A stretch of DNA of 64,000 bases from Uloborus plumipes (GCA_038373865.1 JAXGGA010005221.1:16165-80164), one strand, 5' to 3'. Counted from the first letter of the stretch, positions 13,801 to 23,430 are shown. A program made the numbers and translations. Notes: a model not told the origin generated them from the letters alone.

Positions 13801-16800
13801 TATTATTATTATTTTATTTGCGATGATGGTGTGCTGTGCGGTATCATATAGGGTGCGTTGAAAAAGACGTTTTTTTTTTTGACATCGAATTTAATATAGT
13901 AAGAAAAAGTTGCCTTATGTCAGTGGTGTCTGAATATCTACTTTCCAAGTTTGGTATGAAGATAAAATCGGCCTGGAGAGGGGGGAGGGGGCTGGCATAA
14001 TACACTACAGACTTCAATACCTGTGTTGCATGCACTATTAAATTGAGACTATGATGACCTCAAAAGTTGTACGTTAACTCTTATAATATCTTCAGTTGCT
14101 TCTGGGGCCGTTCATAAAGCAAAATTCGTTAATTTTATCGTTTAATCAATACCTTTTTTTTGTTTTAAAAAGGAACTATTTTCCATAGTTCCAATAGTGC
14201 CGAAAAGTTGTCATATGACATCCTTAGGATGTAGATTTTCGGCTCTACGGAAAATAATCTTATTGAAAAAAAGCATTGAGAAAACAATGAAATTAACGAA
14301 CTTTGAAGAATTTCATTTAAAAATTTTATTTTCAAGAATTTCATAATTCTTGAAAATAAAATTGTGTAGACAATTTATAAATTGCAAATTTATATTATTC
14401 GTAATAATTAATTTTTACTAAAATAATTAAATTGTTAATTTAACTGAATATAATAAAAATATTACTTGCTGTGCAATGTTGTATGATATTTTAAAGAAGG
14501 TTTTAATTTTACATGCTATGTTTTCCTTCCGCTTAACTAATAAGGTGCACTGAAACTTGACCTCCCTTAAAAAAAAATACCTGGTACGAGCCTGGTACGT
14601 ACATAGTGTGCTAATGGGCAGTACTTAGAAGTATACTTAAGCTTAACATGTAAAGGTGTTGCCTTTTGATTTGAATAATTCAAAGCTGTTTTGTTAGACA
14701 GTTTTTTATCCAATTTTTAACATATGGTACCAGACCAAACCAGACCCTATATTCAGGAAAAAATCCAACTATCTAAAAAGGGTCCGGCCTCAATTTATTC
14801 GGATAATTGGAATGCTACTGTAAATGAAGCATTCTGACTCTCTCAATTTTAAGAGCCGCAGAAGTTCCTCAATACTAGTTTTCAGTAATGCAAAATAAAG
14901 ACAATTGCTTGGAAAGACAGTAAGGTATTCTCAGAAGTGAAGTATAGACCCTCTTTTTCAAAAACAAGATGTGACTCTCTCTCTCTCTCTCCTCCCCTCC
15001 CCCCCCCCCATCCCATCAATTTTTTTCCCCTAATATACGCTAGTTCATCAAGAAAATAGGGGCATTGTGTTTTTTCCAGAAAGTGACGTGATACCGACCT
15101 AAATTACGTTTTCTGACGAACCTTTCAGAAATTTCCAGGAAAATAACTAACGCGAACGTATAATAGTCCTGTGGGAAATATGCTTAACGATAGGGATAAT
15201 AGCGCAACGGTTTTATGAATGTTTTGTTGGAAGAAAATATGGTCATTTCGGAGAAAAGCTATTATAAAGTGATCCCTTTCTGGAAGACAAGTTAGCATTA
15301 AATTAATTGCGAGAATTTCAGTTCCATCATCCATCAAAGTTTTGTCGTTTGAAGGAGTGGGAGCTATGAAAAGGTGGTCGACCCGGAAAAATAGCGAGAC
15401 ATAATAAGCATCTTCTATCACCCCGTTTTTCATTTATGCTTCCTAAGAAGCTGGTTATTGATCCTTTAGAGCACCGCGAGTTTCTTTCATCATCTCTTCA
15501 AATTAACGGTTAATATTTTCCTCGAATTTACTTTCACGTGAATTAAGTTTCACATAAGGCTGTTTTCCTTGGAAATTACTTGTGAGAGCAAAGGTGTAAT
15601 TTTTAAACTTTTTAGATATCGTTTTTTTTTTTTTTTTTTTGCTCGTTTAGATAAGAGCTGAATTAAGGAATAATTTTTCACTGTTCTCTGAAGTTCTTAG
15701 AGTTTCACTGATAGTCCCCCTTGCTCTGTTTTACTTACGGGTCCATGAGACCCAGTTTAGGGACCCCTTAACTTCAGGGATTTCTAAAATTGTTGACCTC
15801 ATAGAAAACAATGCCAAGGTAAGACTTTATTTTGTTTGTTATGAAGTTTAAAATTAAGAACGATTTATAAAGTGTATAACAACGTAAAAGTAGGGTAATA
15901 CGGGGTACCGCGTCCCATCTAAGAGGAAACATTTATGAAACATGTTGGGTTAATGAAAAATGGAAAATAATACCTCACACTTTTCAAAGTATAATTCTGA
16001 AACCTTCTGTGTTAAATTGATTAGCACTAAAAAGTACGAAATAACTTGCTTAGTGTCAAAAAACGAAATTTCCACTTTGAGACGTATTACCCTGACAGCC
16101 CGGCGATTTGCCCCACTCTGCAAGGGTATATAATATACCCCATTTAAAATAACATTAAAAAACTTATTGAAATCTGGAAAAATAGTAGAAGTTAGTAAAC
16201 TCGATGCAAAATGAATATATATGTGAGTAGCATAATAAAAAATAAGAATCATTCTAAACTAGCTGACACGTGCGAAACATCGCACTTGACGGGAAGAATG
16301 CAAAAAACGTATTTTTAAGTAAGGTTTTGAATTACAGCAAAAATTCGGATTGTTTGTTTATTTTTCGCTAATAGCGGTGAAAAAATCTTTAAAATGATGC
16401 CTTGCTTTTGAAGTTTGATAAGAAATTAATAAAATTATGCCATAAGCAGAAAAAGTTAATAAATTAATAAATGAAAATTAAAAAAGAAACCTTTAAGAAA
16501 TAATGTGCATGACTAGTTGATCCAGGAGAAGCATTCGCACTTGACAGAAACAAAGTAAAAACCCGTTTCTTAAGTAATTTTTTGAATAGCAGCAAAAAAT
16601 GAGTTGATTACTTTTCGTTGATAGAGACGAAAAACTCTTTAAAACCATGGGCAATGCCGGGATATAGGCTAATATATTTGTAAATGTATTATAGTTTATC
16701 AGAGATCAATTAAAAGTTCAGCAAGATCAAGAGTTTACTAAATCCCATAGACCAACAACCCCCGTTTAATCATAATTGCAAAATATACAATACCTGTAAA

Positions 16801-19800
16801 GATGGGGCATTTGTTTTCCAGGCCAAGGACTCTGGACCAAGCGTCGTCAACTGGTTATACGTCAAATGAAGCTCGTTCAAACTGGGGAGGCCGGAAAAGG
16901 CATTTCTTCCAATATGCGAGATCTGGTTTTGAGTTAAAAAGAGACGTCCTATGGAATTGCTTTTGAATGCATTGTCGGGGATGCTTGTAAACAGATTCTT
17001 TCCCAAATTCAGAGAGCCGAGTCTCTTATAATTTTGCAGTTTGGCATATGGGAATGTCGACAGTTTGTTTCCGAAGAAGCTCAAGCTAACCAGTGTCATA
17101 TTTGATGATCTGAAGGCGTCCATGTCAACTGAGGTTATGTTGTTGACTTCAATGTAGAATTGTTGACTTCTTATGCCACCGAAGAGATCAGCTGGTACAT
17201 TAGTGATAGGTGTTCCTTGGATCCATATAGCCCGAACTCCCCCATATTTGAATTTGGCTCTGAATGCGGTTTTAATTTGGTCGACTGAAGTTGCTAGCAT
17301 GCAGTTAACGCCTTCCCCATCACAAGTACAGGGCTTTAATTCAGTAGCAGTTGGACAGCTATCATCTCCGAAAACTGTTCCGGCTATCACAGCGGCAATA
17401 ACAAACCAGTAGAAACCTTAAATAAATAAATAAATAAATGTTAAGTGCAAAAATTTTCTTTTATTTTTCATGTGTGTTATACATTTTAAAACTTGAACTC
17501 TACAAATAACAACAATTTTACGTTAGTAGGTTCCCACAGATTAATCCATTAGCTTAATGTTGGCTCATACTTTCTTTTTTTTTTTTTTTTGAATTTATTT
17601 TGGAAATAAAAATTTTCACAAAGAAGAAGGATCTTTTTTAAAATAAGTTATTGGGAAAACAGTATAAAAAACAATGAAAACGAAATTTACGTTTGTTCCT
17701 TCAAAACAAATGTCTGCCTTGCATTTCATTAAATTCTACTTTCAAGGTCTGTTGAAACGAAAATTATACTAATGTTGAACTTTTGATAGATTATATATTT
17801 AATTGTATTCAGTTTTTAATCTCTAACAAAAGAAGCGTTAAAGTAGCTTCATGGTCTTCAGAACTTAATTTAATGCTTAAATTTTCTGAATCCCATACAA
17901 AATAAAAAAATTCACAGAAAAAAATATGCAATAAAAGTATTGCAATAACTGAGCTCCTACACAAATTCAGCTCTGCTTGTATTATAAATAAAGGTTTTAT
18001 ATGATTATAACTATTTGTTTCTATTCACCTAAATCATTATTATTTTTTTATTGGCTGTATTAAAGGCAAAATCGAAAAGAGATTCACCCCTACCTGTTGG
18101 GTGACTCAGAATACAACTGAAAAACTATACATACAAACATAAACTGTTCGAACTTTTTTGCTTTGGCTCAAGAACGCAAGAACAAAGTAGGAAAAGTTTC
18201 TATCCCAAAAATAAAAATAGCTTTTTTTTTTTTTTTTTTAAACTTGAAAAGGGTTCCGATACACCCCATTTTAAAGCATGAAACTCGATAATCCGATGTA
18301 AATAATTCTGAAATTTCTAGATTCAAAAAATACATCAGTGATTGTATGATCGTGCCTCATATTGAGAAGATCGTATCATCTATAATATCCTAAAAGTATC
18401 CCCTTTTAATAGAATTTCAATTCAAGTTCAGTAATAATGGAGTACTGATTTAGACAAATAGAAATAAAACTTAAATTTATTAAAAAAGCTACATAGCAAC
18501 CGGATAGGGATGTTTGCAAAGCAAAACTTGTTTATATAATTGCGTTGATTATGATTATCAAGAAGCTCTTTGACAGGAAAAAAAAGGGGCCTTTAGCAGG
18601 GAAAATTCAACGAAGTGCTTTATAACAATAATGAACCCATGTAGCTTTTTGGCAACAACAATTCAGCCCAAGTTGTTAAGCAACAATTATAAATTTTCTT
18701 CCGCATCGACAATCAAATTTACCTCATTTTCATTTTGTTCGAACAAGGCAAGGTGTTGAGTTTCTAACGCGTTCCTTTGATTTGTATTCACTTTCATCAC
18801 CATTTGCACATGTTTTAAAGAAAAAAAAATTGTACAAATTTTCTCCAGAAAGAAAAGGGACCGGTGGTGAAATCAAAATATTTTTCCACAAAAAATGACA
18901 ATCGTTTCTACATAAGATTTCGAATAAGCGGATATCAAATTGTGTTCCTTAATCATTCATTTCAAATAATGATATAAACGTTATTTCTGATGATGCTTCA
19001 GTCCGATTGCAAAAATTTTACTTAATCAATTCTCTTTATTATTAAAATAAGTAATAACTCTGACCTGTGTAAAACATTCGCACTTGAAATAGTTTTCTTT
19101 AGTAAAAAAAACAGGTATAAGTGGTAAAACGTATCATTTCTCTTTGAGGTATTAAACTTTTTTAAAAACGAAAAGTCAAAAAAAAAAAGGTCAGCGCTTC
19201 TCATCGTACAAAGAACCATCCCTCTATACAAAAAGTTTCTCTTTAAGTCTGAATTTTTAATAATGATGCTTCTTTTTCTGCTTGCATTACACTTAGTTTT
19301 CTTGAGCGGAGAGCATTCCCGCTTCATTAATTTCAATGTCTAAGGGTGTTATTCGAAAAAGGCTTACTTTAAAAATGCATGTCTTTTAGCAAGACCTGTC
19401 ATCATGAGCAACCATGGTATTAACCATGAGATACTAACATTGACTTTCCAATTGAATAATAATTTACGCACAAAGCAATTTCTAACGTTCTCTATTTTAC
19501 CATTGTTTCAAAAGTTAAGTGGGATAAAAATTCCATAGCGTCGTAAAAGTGTGGAGAGTGGGAAATTAATTTTGACTTGGCACTCCAGCGCTTATTTCAC
19601 AGAGTATAGTTCACTACTAACGCTCCACTAAGTGTCCAATCAGGTCTTGAGGTACCTTATTTTGCGCCTCGCATATTTAAACACATCGTGCTTGATTTAA
19701 AAAGGAGAGTACTCAGGCTGCATTAATTTTAATGCCTTAGTGCTGTACGCAAAATGCTTGTTTTGAAAAAGCAGTCGCTCGAGCAGGAACTCAAACCCTG

Positions 19801-20793
19801 AACTTTTTGGTTTCAATCCAAACGCTCTACCACATAAGCTATCCGGCTCTTTATTTTTGCACTGTAAGCGGACGTTAGGAAATAAGCCGATATAATCGAT
19901 CCTGTTTTTCAAGTATAATTTTTTACAAAGTAGTCAAAATGTAAACTGTTTGATTATTTTTCGCCGAAAGCGGAGAAAAAGTTCTTTAAAATAATACCTT
20001 ACTTATGGAGTTTAATGACGTATTGAGGAAATTATGACACATAAAATAAATAAATAAATAAATAAAGGAAAGAAAAAAGAAAAAGAAAAAAAAACATCCT
20101 TGAGAAATAAAACATTTGAGTGATTAAAATTTTAAAGTAACCATCTGGGAAAAAGTGACTTAAATTTCTGAACAGTAATTGAAATTAGCAACTAGAAGAT
20201 GTTTAGTTAGTACAATACCAAACCTTTTTATTTTTGAACATAATTTCCTTTATGCGAAAATGCTACGCTATTCATAAGGTAATTGAAGAAAGAAAAGTAA
20301 AATGCTAGAAAAAGATTTTTAACAAAAAAGTTGACTAATTAAACGTGCATTGAAAAATACTTGATCTTTTTATATAATTGAAGAATTTCTTTGTATTATA
20401 AGGAAGTTTCGTTTCGATTCACCCCACTGTCCGATAAACCTTGTTTTACAGTACTCATGTAAGGCACCATGTTTCAGAATTGTAAATCATAGCTTTCAAA
20501 AACGAAAAATGTTTTCATTGTGTTTGAACAATAGCTGTTTTCTTCGATATCCACGAAAAAAATTATGTTTGCTGTTTTTCTAAATCATATGATTTAAGAA
20601 TTCTAACGATGCAAAAATTTTCAAAGTAATATAAAGTTTCATATACATTTACTCCTTCAAATAAGCTGAAAAAAAAAGGGAGAGAAAAAACATTGTCTTA
20701 CAGAAAAAATACGTAATCTACAATAGTATAACTGAAGAAGACAAGAATAGAATGTGAAAAGTTGGACAAAAAGTCATTAGTTATTATTTTTTC

Positions 20794-20824
<31 letters not shown>

Positions 20825-20925
20825 GTAATAATAATAATAATAAATAAAGAAGTAATAAAATAAAATAAAAATGCAGATGGGTAAAAAAATAGTTAGTTTA
20901 AAAACATTGAGCATTTCTTACCCAT
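1702..20925 (-). CDS. Secreted leucine-rich-repeat protein, four exons (OLNC-like)
   Basis: Assembled by reading splice sites: join of 20925-20922, 17416-16794, 3204-3036 and 1847-1702 on the minus strand, 942 nt, 313 aa plus stop. Phases agree at all three junctions (1, 0, 1). Residues 1 to about 18 form a hydrophobic signal peptide (MGFYWFVIAAVIAGTVFG). A cysteine-rich N-cap with CPTATELKPCTC follows, then about seven LRRs with LxxNxI/LxxI spacing, then a C-cap beginning NPLTC with four cysteines. The layout and length fit the secreted arthropod LRR family named after the non-catalytic subunit of Oplophorus luciferase. Those spider proteins are not known to be luminescent, and a binding or immune/silk-gland role would be guesswork. 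An AATAAA lies 28 nt past the stop. No lesion is visible, so it is probably functional. Family assignment is by recognition, not alignment. Confidence 0.82.
1848..3035. other. Intron 3 of the LRR gene (about 1.2 kb)
   Basis: Runs between exon 3 donor GTTTGT and exon 4 acceptor CCCCCAG on the minus strand. It contains a pure C run near 2391-2405 and poly(A/T) tracts. No other coding signal was recognised. Confidence 0.6.
3036..3204 (-). CDS. LRR gene exon 3: two further LRRs
   Basis: Acceptor TTGTTTCAG comes just before ATC ATG TTG. The exon opens in phase 0 with IMLQANRISSVSKTAF and so continues the repeat that exon 2 ends in (NAPSLQ). It then reads IQLGFNQLRSLDQDSF and ends VELS plus one G before the donor GTTTGT. 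That G joins the CC of exon 4 to make Ala-Asn-Pro-Leu, the usual start of an LRR C-cap. It lies 13.6 kb from exon 2 in the window. Confidence 0.85.
3694..5124 (+). mobile_element. Tc1-type transposon, copy 1 (1431 bp, defective)
   Basis: Flanked by TA on both sides. The terminal repeats begin CACTGGCAGAAAAAAAA and end CCGCCAGTG. The plus strand encodes a broken Tc1 transposase of the Tcb1-like type common in spiders: helix-turn-helix start with RRRRSHYQQLTEFKLG, then ADIRAAVGTVVTQ, ANHCRLRRQWCQDRAHW and DENRFCLG, which holds the second catalytic Asp, then a degraded DNARPHT and third-acid region (about 4660-4760). Several stops and frameshifts make it inactive. It sits in the LRR intron, opposite to the host gene. 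Confidence 0.92.
3939..4950 (+). pseudogene. Tc1 transposase pseudogene, copy 1
   Basis: Starts near CCTTTAAGAAGACGAAGAAGCCACTATCAACAG. Reading frame is lost at TGATCAAGG (about 4088), at TAG after LQAR, and again after about 4530. Intact blocks include the N-terminal HTH and the middle DDE block with DENRFCLGASDGRMLVRR. The C-terminal end is recognisable as SGGYTGY-like text near 4925. A full transposase of this type is about 340 aa. Confidence 0.85.
5125..5797. other. Spacer; possible solo transposon end
   Basis: Intron sequence. CACTACATCACCAAAAATATTAGGACACTT at 5220 resembles the end of a Tc1/mariner element but no partner end was found. Nothing else recognised. Confidence 0.3.
6999..7184 (+). 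CDS. N-terminal ORF in left arm of palindrome 1 (unknown)
   Basis: An ATG-started frame MDNPKYSIGVFENDDCNI continues to DDKTLLHLRTSCKTIETVC and runs into the loop. The right arm carries the same frame on the opposite strand. Codon content looks protein-like (acidic, Ser-rich). I do not recognise the family. It may be the 5' end of the parent element's gene, retained in both arms. Confidence 0.4.
   Translation: MDNPKYSIGVFENDDCNILSYSRQSTVNSISEYSDDDKTLLHLRTSCKTIETVCTYQQEIP
7163..7387 (-). CDS. N-terminal ORF in right arm of palindrome 1 (unknown)
   Basis: Starts MDNPKYSIGVFENDDCNI as in the left arm and reads through the loop, ending CTYHAKIFLAKFFHLYG ISCW. The loop side therefore supplies a possible Cys/His-containing continuation. 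The two arm copies differ by a few codons (LRTSC versus LSTGC) without stops. Whether it is expressed cannot be told. Confidence 0.4.
   Translation of the reverse strand: MDNPKYSIGVFENDDCNILSYSRQSTVNSISEYSDDDKTLLHLSTGCKTIETVCTYHAKIFLAKFFHLYGISCW
8875..10404. mobile_element. Palindromic element 3, mariner-like ends
   Basis: Inverted arms of about 0.71 kb (8875-9584 and 9696-10404) around a loop of about 110 bp. Ends are CACTGCGATGCAAAAGTTT and its complement. TA follows the right end and TG precedes the left end, so a TA duplication with one mutation is plausible. There is no recognisable transposase. Ends of this kind are typical of Tc1/mariner-type elements. Confidence 0.75.
10785..11012. 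mobile_element. MITE with CCGTAAAGTCGGGTTACTT ends, nested in the hAT element
   Basis: Terminal inverted repeats CCGTAAAGTCGGGTTACTT and AAGTAACCCGACTTTACGG, 228 bp, TA on both sides. The arms continue inverted for most of the length (TGATAAAATCTAGGTTTGGT), making it nearly one hairpin. Confidence 0.75.
11960..12345 (+). pseudogene. hAT transposase C-terminal remnant
   Basis: Frame from VYCRHLYSLHKDFSKRFEDIF through VPQWVISPFENIE and ELVELATNKTLKAGFQN to FYPVL, then a stop. The next bases still read in broken frames as the hAT dimerisation region (FPLSTSLNEDSV, then TKKRNRLQ). This matches the ZBED5/SCAND3-like transposase family. Only the last quarter remains. Confidence 0.8.
13305..13426. 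mobile_element. MITE, same family as 1106-1274 (left end unclear)
   Basis: The right end GTTTATTTTTTGCAGTG is followed by TA. The interior has AAGCTGTAAAATTACTAATTT and CTGTCAGAATTATGCTGTAA. The left boundary is approximate. Confidence 0.5.
13584..13690. repeat. Tandem duplication of about 55 bp
   Basis: Two adjacent units both contain AGAAATAAAGAAGAA, AATCCA and GGCGCTAAACAC. It lies in LRR intron sequence with no coding sense. Confidence 0.55.
14125..14300. mobile_element. Short MITE-like inverted repeat
   Basis: TTCGTTAATTTTATCGTTT at the left is matched by the complement of AACAATGAAATTAACGAA at the right. The total is 176 bp. No clear target duplication was found. Confidence 0.45.
14301..16260. 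other. LRR intron sequence, nothing recognised
   Basis: AT-rich DNA with (CT)n followed by a C run near 14972-15010 and a T run near 15621-15640. A 102-codon open frame on the minus strand (15125-15433) has no recognisable motif and no paralogue in the window. Confidence 0.35.
16262..16660. repeat. Two copies of a dispersed repeat
   Basis: Copies at about 16262-16445 and 16517-16655 share AGCTG/GTTGAT..., CGCACTTGAC, a TTAAGTAA...TTTTGAAT block, and TTTTTCG(C/T)TGATAG.G..GAAAAA. A further copy lies at 19918-20005 (TTTTTCGCCGAAAGCGGAGAAAA), and part of one near 19060-19100. No coding or terminal structure is evident. Confidence 0.5.
16794..17416 (-). CDS. LRR gene exon 2: rest of signal peptide, N-cap and most LRRs
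   Basis: This exon is 623 nt and open throughout. The acceptor is tttaag before 17416; its pyrimidine tract is poor (TTTATTTATTT). The donor is CAG followed by GTATTG at 16793, phase 0. Translated LRR landmarks include LNLGKNLFTSIPDNAF, LFLTQNQISHIGRNAF and LHLTYNQLTTLGPESL. A GTG codon inside the signal peptide could be mistaken for the start, but the true start is in exon 1. Confidence 0.88.
19777..19847 (-). pseudogene. tRNA-like sequence (pseudogene or SINE head)
   Basis: Reads GCCGGATAGCTTATGTGGTA at the 5' end. There is a good D arm (GCTT/GAGC), a 5-bp anticodon stem TTTGG/CCAAA with loop ATTGAAA (anticodon TGA), and a T arm CAGGG/TCCTG. A-box and B-box-like words are present. The acceptor stem is broken: only four of seven pairs form. 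A serine anticodon without the long variable arm is also wrong for a working tRNA. Hence a pseudogene or SINE-derived sequence. Confidence 0.65.
20794..20843. repeat. (AAT)n microsatellite
   Basis: About 16 AAT/ATA units with one interruption (TAG), just downstream of LRR exon 1 in its intron. Confidence 0.9.
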
Positions 20926-20959
20926 TTCTGCTTGATCACTTGATGCCACAGTGCAGTCT
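20922..20959 (-). CDS. LRR gene exon 1: 34-nt 5'UTR plus ATGG
   Basis: The minus strand reads CAGAAATGG followed by the donor GTAAGA. Start codon 20925-20923 plus one G are the only coding bases. Joined to exon 2 (GT TTC TAC TGG) they complete Met-Gly-Phe-Tyr-Trp and finish a signal peptide that otherwise lacks a methionine. The assumed transcription start is the A of TCAGACT at 20959. Confidence 0.72.
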
Positions 20960-20987
20960 GATATCAATTCTAAAACACCTTTTAAAG
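20955..20987 (-). promoter_or_regulatory. Putative TATA/Inr core promoter of the LRR gene
   Basis: On the minus strand CTTTAAAAGG (20987-20978) is followed by TCAGACT (20961-20955), close to the arthropod initiator TCAGTY. The TATA-like T lies 27 bp before the initiator A. A 34-nt 5'UTR then leads to the ATG. The geometry is right but each motif alone is weak. Confidence 0.5.
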
Positions 20988-20999
20988 ATTGAGGCAATG

Positions 21000-22900
21000 C
21001 AGGAAGTGTAAGATAATGCTGCTGGGTATAATAACACCTGTGATTGGGAAAACAGCAGCATGCTAGTGATGCTTATAACGACGGGATATTATCAATATGC
21101 ATACGTAAGACACATATTTTCAAGTATTTGAATTTTTTTTTTTGAACCGTAAAAGTAGCTTTTATTTGTTTTTATTTTTCTTAGAAACGGATAACATTCA
21201 GAAACATTTTTCTGTGTAATTTATTTTCAATCCCAATAAGTTGCTTGAGACTAAAAATCTTCACAAAAAATAATAGTTTATTTGAGGTATTAGGTTAACT
21301 ATTTTTCCTTATTTAAAGAAACAATAAAAAGTTATAGCTTGATTATTTAGCTATTTACATTCATTTTCTGGTAAAAATTTAATTCTAAGAAAAAAAAATA
21401 TGTGCGCTTTAAGCAGAATTCTTTTCTTAACTCCTCTGCAAAAATAGCAGAGGAGTTAAATTAACTCCTCTACAAAATTGAAATAAGCTTTAAAATTTTA
21501 ATCGAGCTCATTTTCACGCTTTATATTTCATTTTTTACCCTGTAATCTTCCTTTCACCTCTGTTACGTATCCAAAATTGATATCACTCTTTTAAAACATT
21601 TCAGTGGTATTGTCATTCCTTGAAAAAAAAAAAAAAAACCCTAGTTCAGTAGACGCAGGTTAATTGAATCGGTGGTGAATTTAATCAGCCGCTTTAGTGA
21701 ATCAAATCGCTTAAAACAGGACAAAATCCAGCAAGAAGCTTTATTGAACCAGTCGCTTTTTTTTTTTTTTTTTTGTATGAATGTTTTGTGCTGTGAATAA
21801 TTACGGAGCGGTCGAGCGGTTAAATCCCGGGAGCGTTAGTAGTGTCCCCCTACGCATTTTTCTCTGATTTTCATTCACTTCATTCACGATTCACATTCAC
21901 TTTTTGAACTTCATAATTTATGCTGCCATCTAGTGGAGTACAAGGGATCCAACAATACAACTTTTCGGGTAGATTCTCAAAAGAGAACAAGAATTTTTGT
22001 TCTGAAGCATTTAAAGTAATTTAACAAGCTGACTAGAATTTTTTTGAATTTGAGATAAATTTGGTTTATTGTACTTCATTCAATCCAAAAAAATACCCAC
22101 TTTTCGTTTTTCGATTAAAAGTTCTTTAAAAGAATAGAATAAAACTCTAAAATGTCTAGCGTGGATGGATATCCCCCCCAGCAGCTAAGTCTTGTATACT
22201 GCTGCAATTATAAACAATGTAAATAAAAAAAAGCATCATTCTGTTTTGAAATATATTTGGAGAATATTACTCTAAAAAATTAATTTTAAAATATAAAATA
22301 TAATTCTTCTTAGCAAATTATGTAAATGTTGTCCTCCATATTTCATTTTTGCAAGTACGCAATTGAACCTGCTGGTTATCAATCCATCCTTTTTTTTTTT
22401 TTTTTTACTGACAACAAACAGTCTAAAAAACGAGTTTCTTCTTGGAAACAGCACGCGCGTCATTTCAAAATACATTTCATAGAGGGGGGGAAAATACATA
22501 CAAAAAACATAACTAAATCATGTTTTTAAAATCGGGGGCTCTCCCACTGATCGCCCAATGATGGGACCGGGAATGAGGTAACCATTTCAGATTCTGTCAT
22601 TAGAAACATTTGCCATGGAACGAAAAGATGTGCTGCAATTATTATATATAGCTCATAATCTCACTTAAGTTCAAATTTGTCATAAGCATGGGTTTGCTAT
22701 GTTGTTAGAATGGTTAATAATTGTTATAGTAAAACTGTGACTGGAAATTTTTATTTACTGATTTACATCTAACTTGATATGTTTAAATGCCACAGAAAGG
22801 AATTTTGTGCTGCAGTTATTGTGGGGTTTATGATCTTCAGTTTCCATGAGTTGGATTGTGCTGCCTATGCCAACAAAAAATGACTCTTGATTCTTTTTTT
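21000..22900. other. No gene seen
   Basis: Upstream side of the LRR promoter. It holds a perfect 11-bp-stem hairpin at 21429-21457, A/T runs, and a degraded MITE-like stretch near 21650-21720 (GAATCAGCCGCTTTAGTGAATC) related to the small element at 41653. No coding exon recognised. Confidence 0.4.
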
Positions 22901-22924
22901 TTTGAGCAATGACAATTGCAAAAT

Positions 22925-23060
22925 GTTTTCTTTTTGTACCTCATACGTCGCGTAGTCCCTCTTTCAGATTGGCAGTCTGCCAACATCTCGCGTCCCGGTA
23001 CTCTGCTACCCGGGACCTGTTCATCGGCCCCTGCAAGGTGCCCATGCTGCACATGGAAGA
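22925..23060. other. GC-rich candidate exon, strand uncertain
   Basis: A roughly 110-bp island of clearly higher GC in AT-rich surroundings. On the plus strand an acceptor-like CCCTCTTTCAG (ending 22969) is followed by an open frame reading LAVCQHLASRYSATRDLFIG and then PCKVPMLHMEE. On the minus strand TTCTTCCATGTGCAG precedes an equally open frame ending at a GAG/GTACAA donor-like site. I recognise neither protein. It could be an exon of a gene extending outside the visible evidence, or a captured fragment. Confidence 0.35.
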
Positions 23061-23381
23061 AAAAAAAAGGAAAAGAAAAACATTTTAGATGATACATGCA
23101 CAGTTTTTTTTTTTTTTAATGTGAGAGACCGTTTATGGTACTTTTTTGGGCTGTTCAAAGGAAAAGAAATGCCACAACCCAGTCAATGAACAGCCTATCT
23201 TACCAGTAGACAAACACTGCATTTTCTAGTCATTTGATTTCTGGAAATGTACAAAAGGAAGTTACTAATCAATTAATCTAAAAACATATTCTAATTTTTT
23301 TTTTTTTTTTTTTCATTTTTTCAAACCATTACGAGTTATTCATCAACTGGGTTGGGGAGGGGGTCATTTACTAGTCGGTCT

Positions 23382-23384
<3 letters not shown>

Positions 23385-23422
<38 letters not shown>
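23385..23422. repeat. (TA)n microsatellite
   Basis: About 19 AT units followed by a T run. Confidence 0.9.

Positions 23423-23430
<8 letters not shown>

Larger units (their letters stand above)
17417..20921 (-). other. LRR gene intron 1 (3.5 kb)
   Basis: From donor GTAAGA at 20921 to acceptor AAG at 17417 on the minus strand. It contains a tRNA-like sequence, a dispersed-repeat copy near 19918 and AT-rich simple repeats. No other exon was recognised. Confidence 0.6.

Noticed and set aside
15125..15433. 102-codon minus-strand open frame
   Set aside because: No recognisable motif, no paralogue in the window, and it lies inside an intron of the LRR gene.
19022..19336. 104-codon minus-strand open frame in LRR intron 1
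   Set aside because: Lys/Phe-rich composition typical of AT-rich non-coding DNA; no domain.
19777..19847. Functional tRNA-Ser gene
   Set aside because: Acceptor stem mispaired and long variable arm absent.
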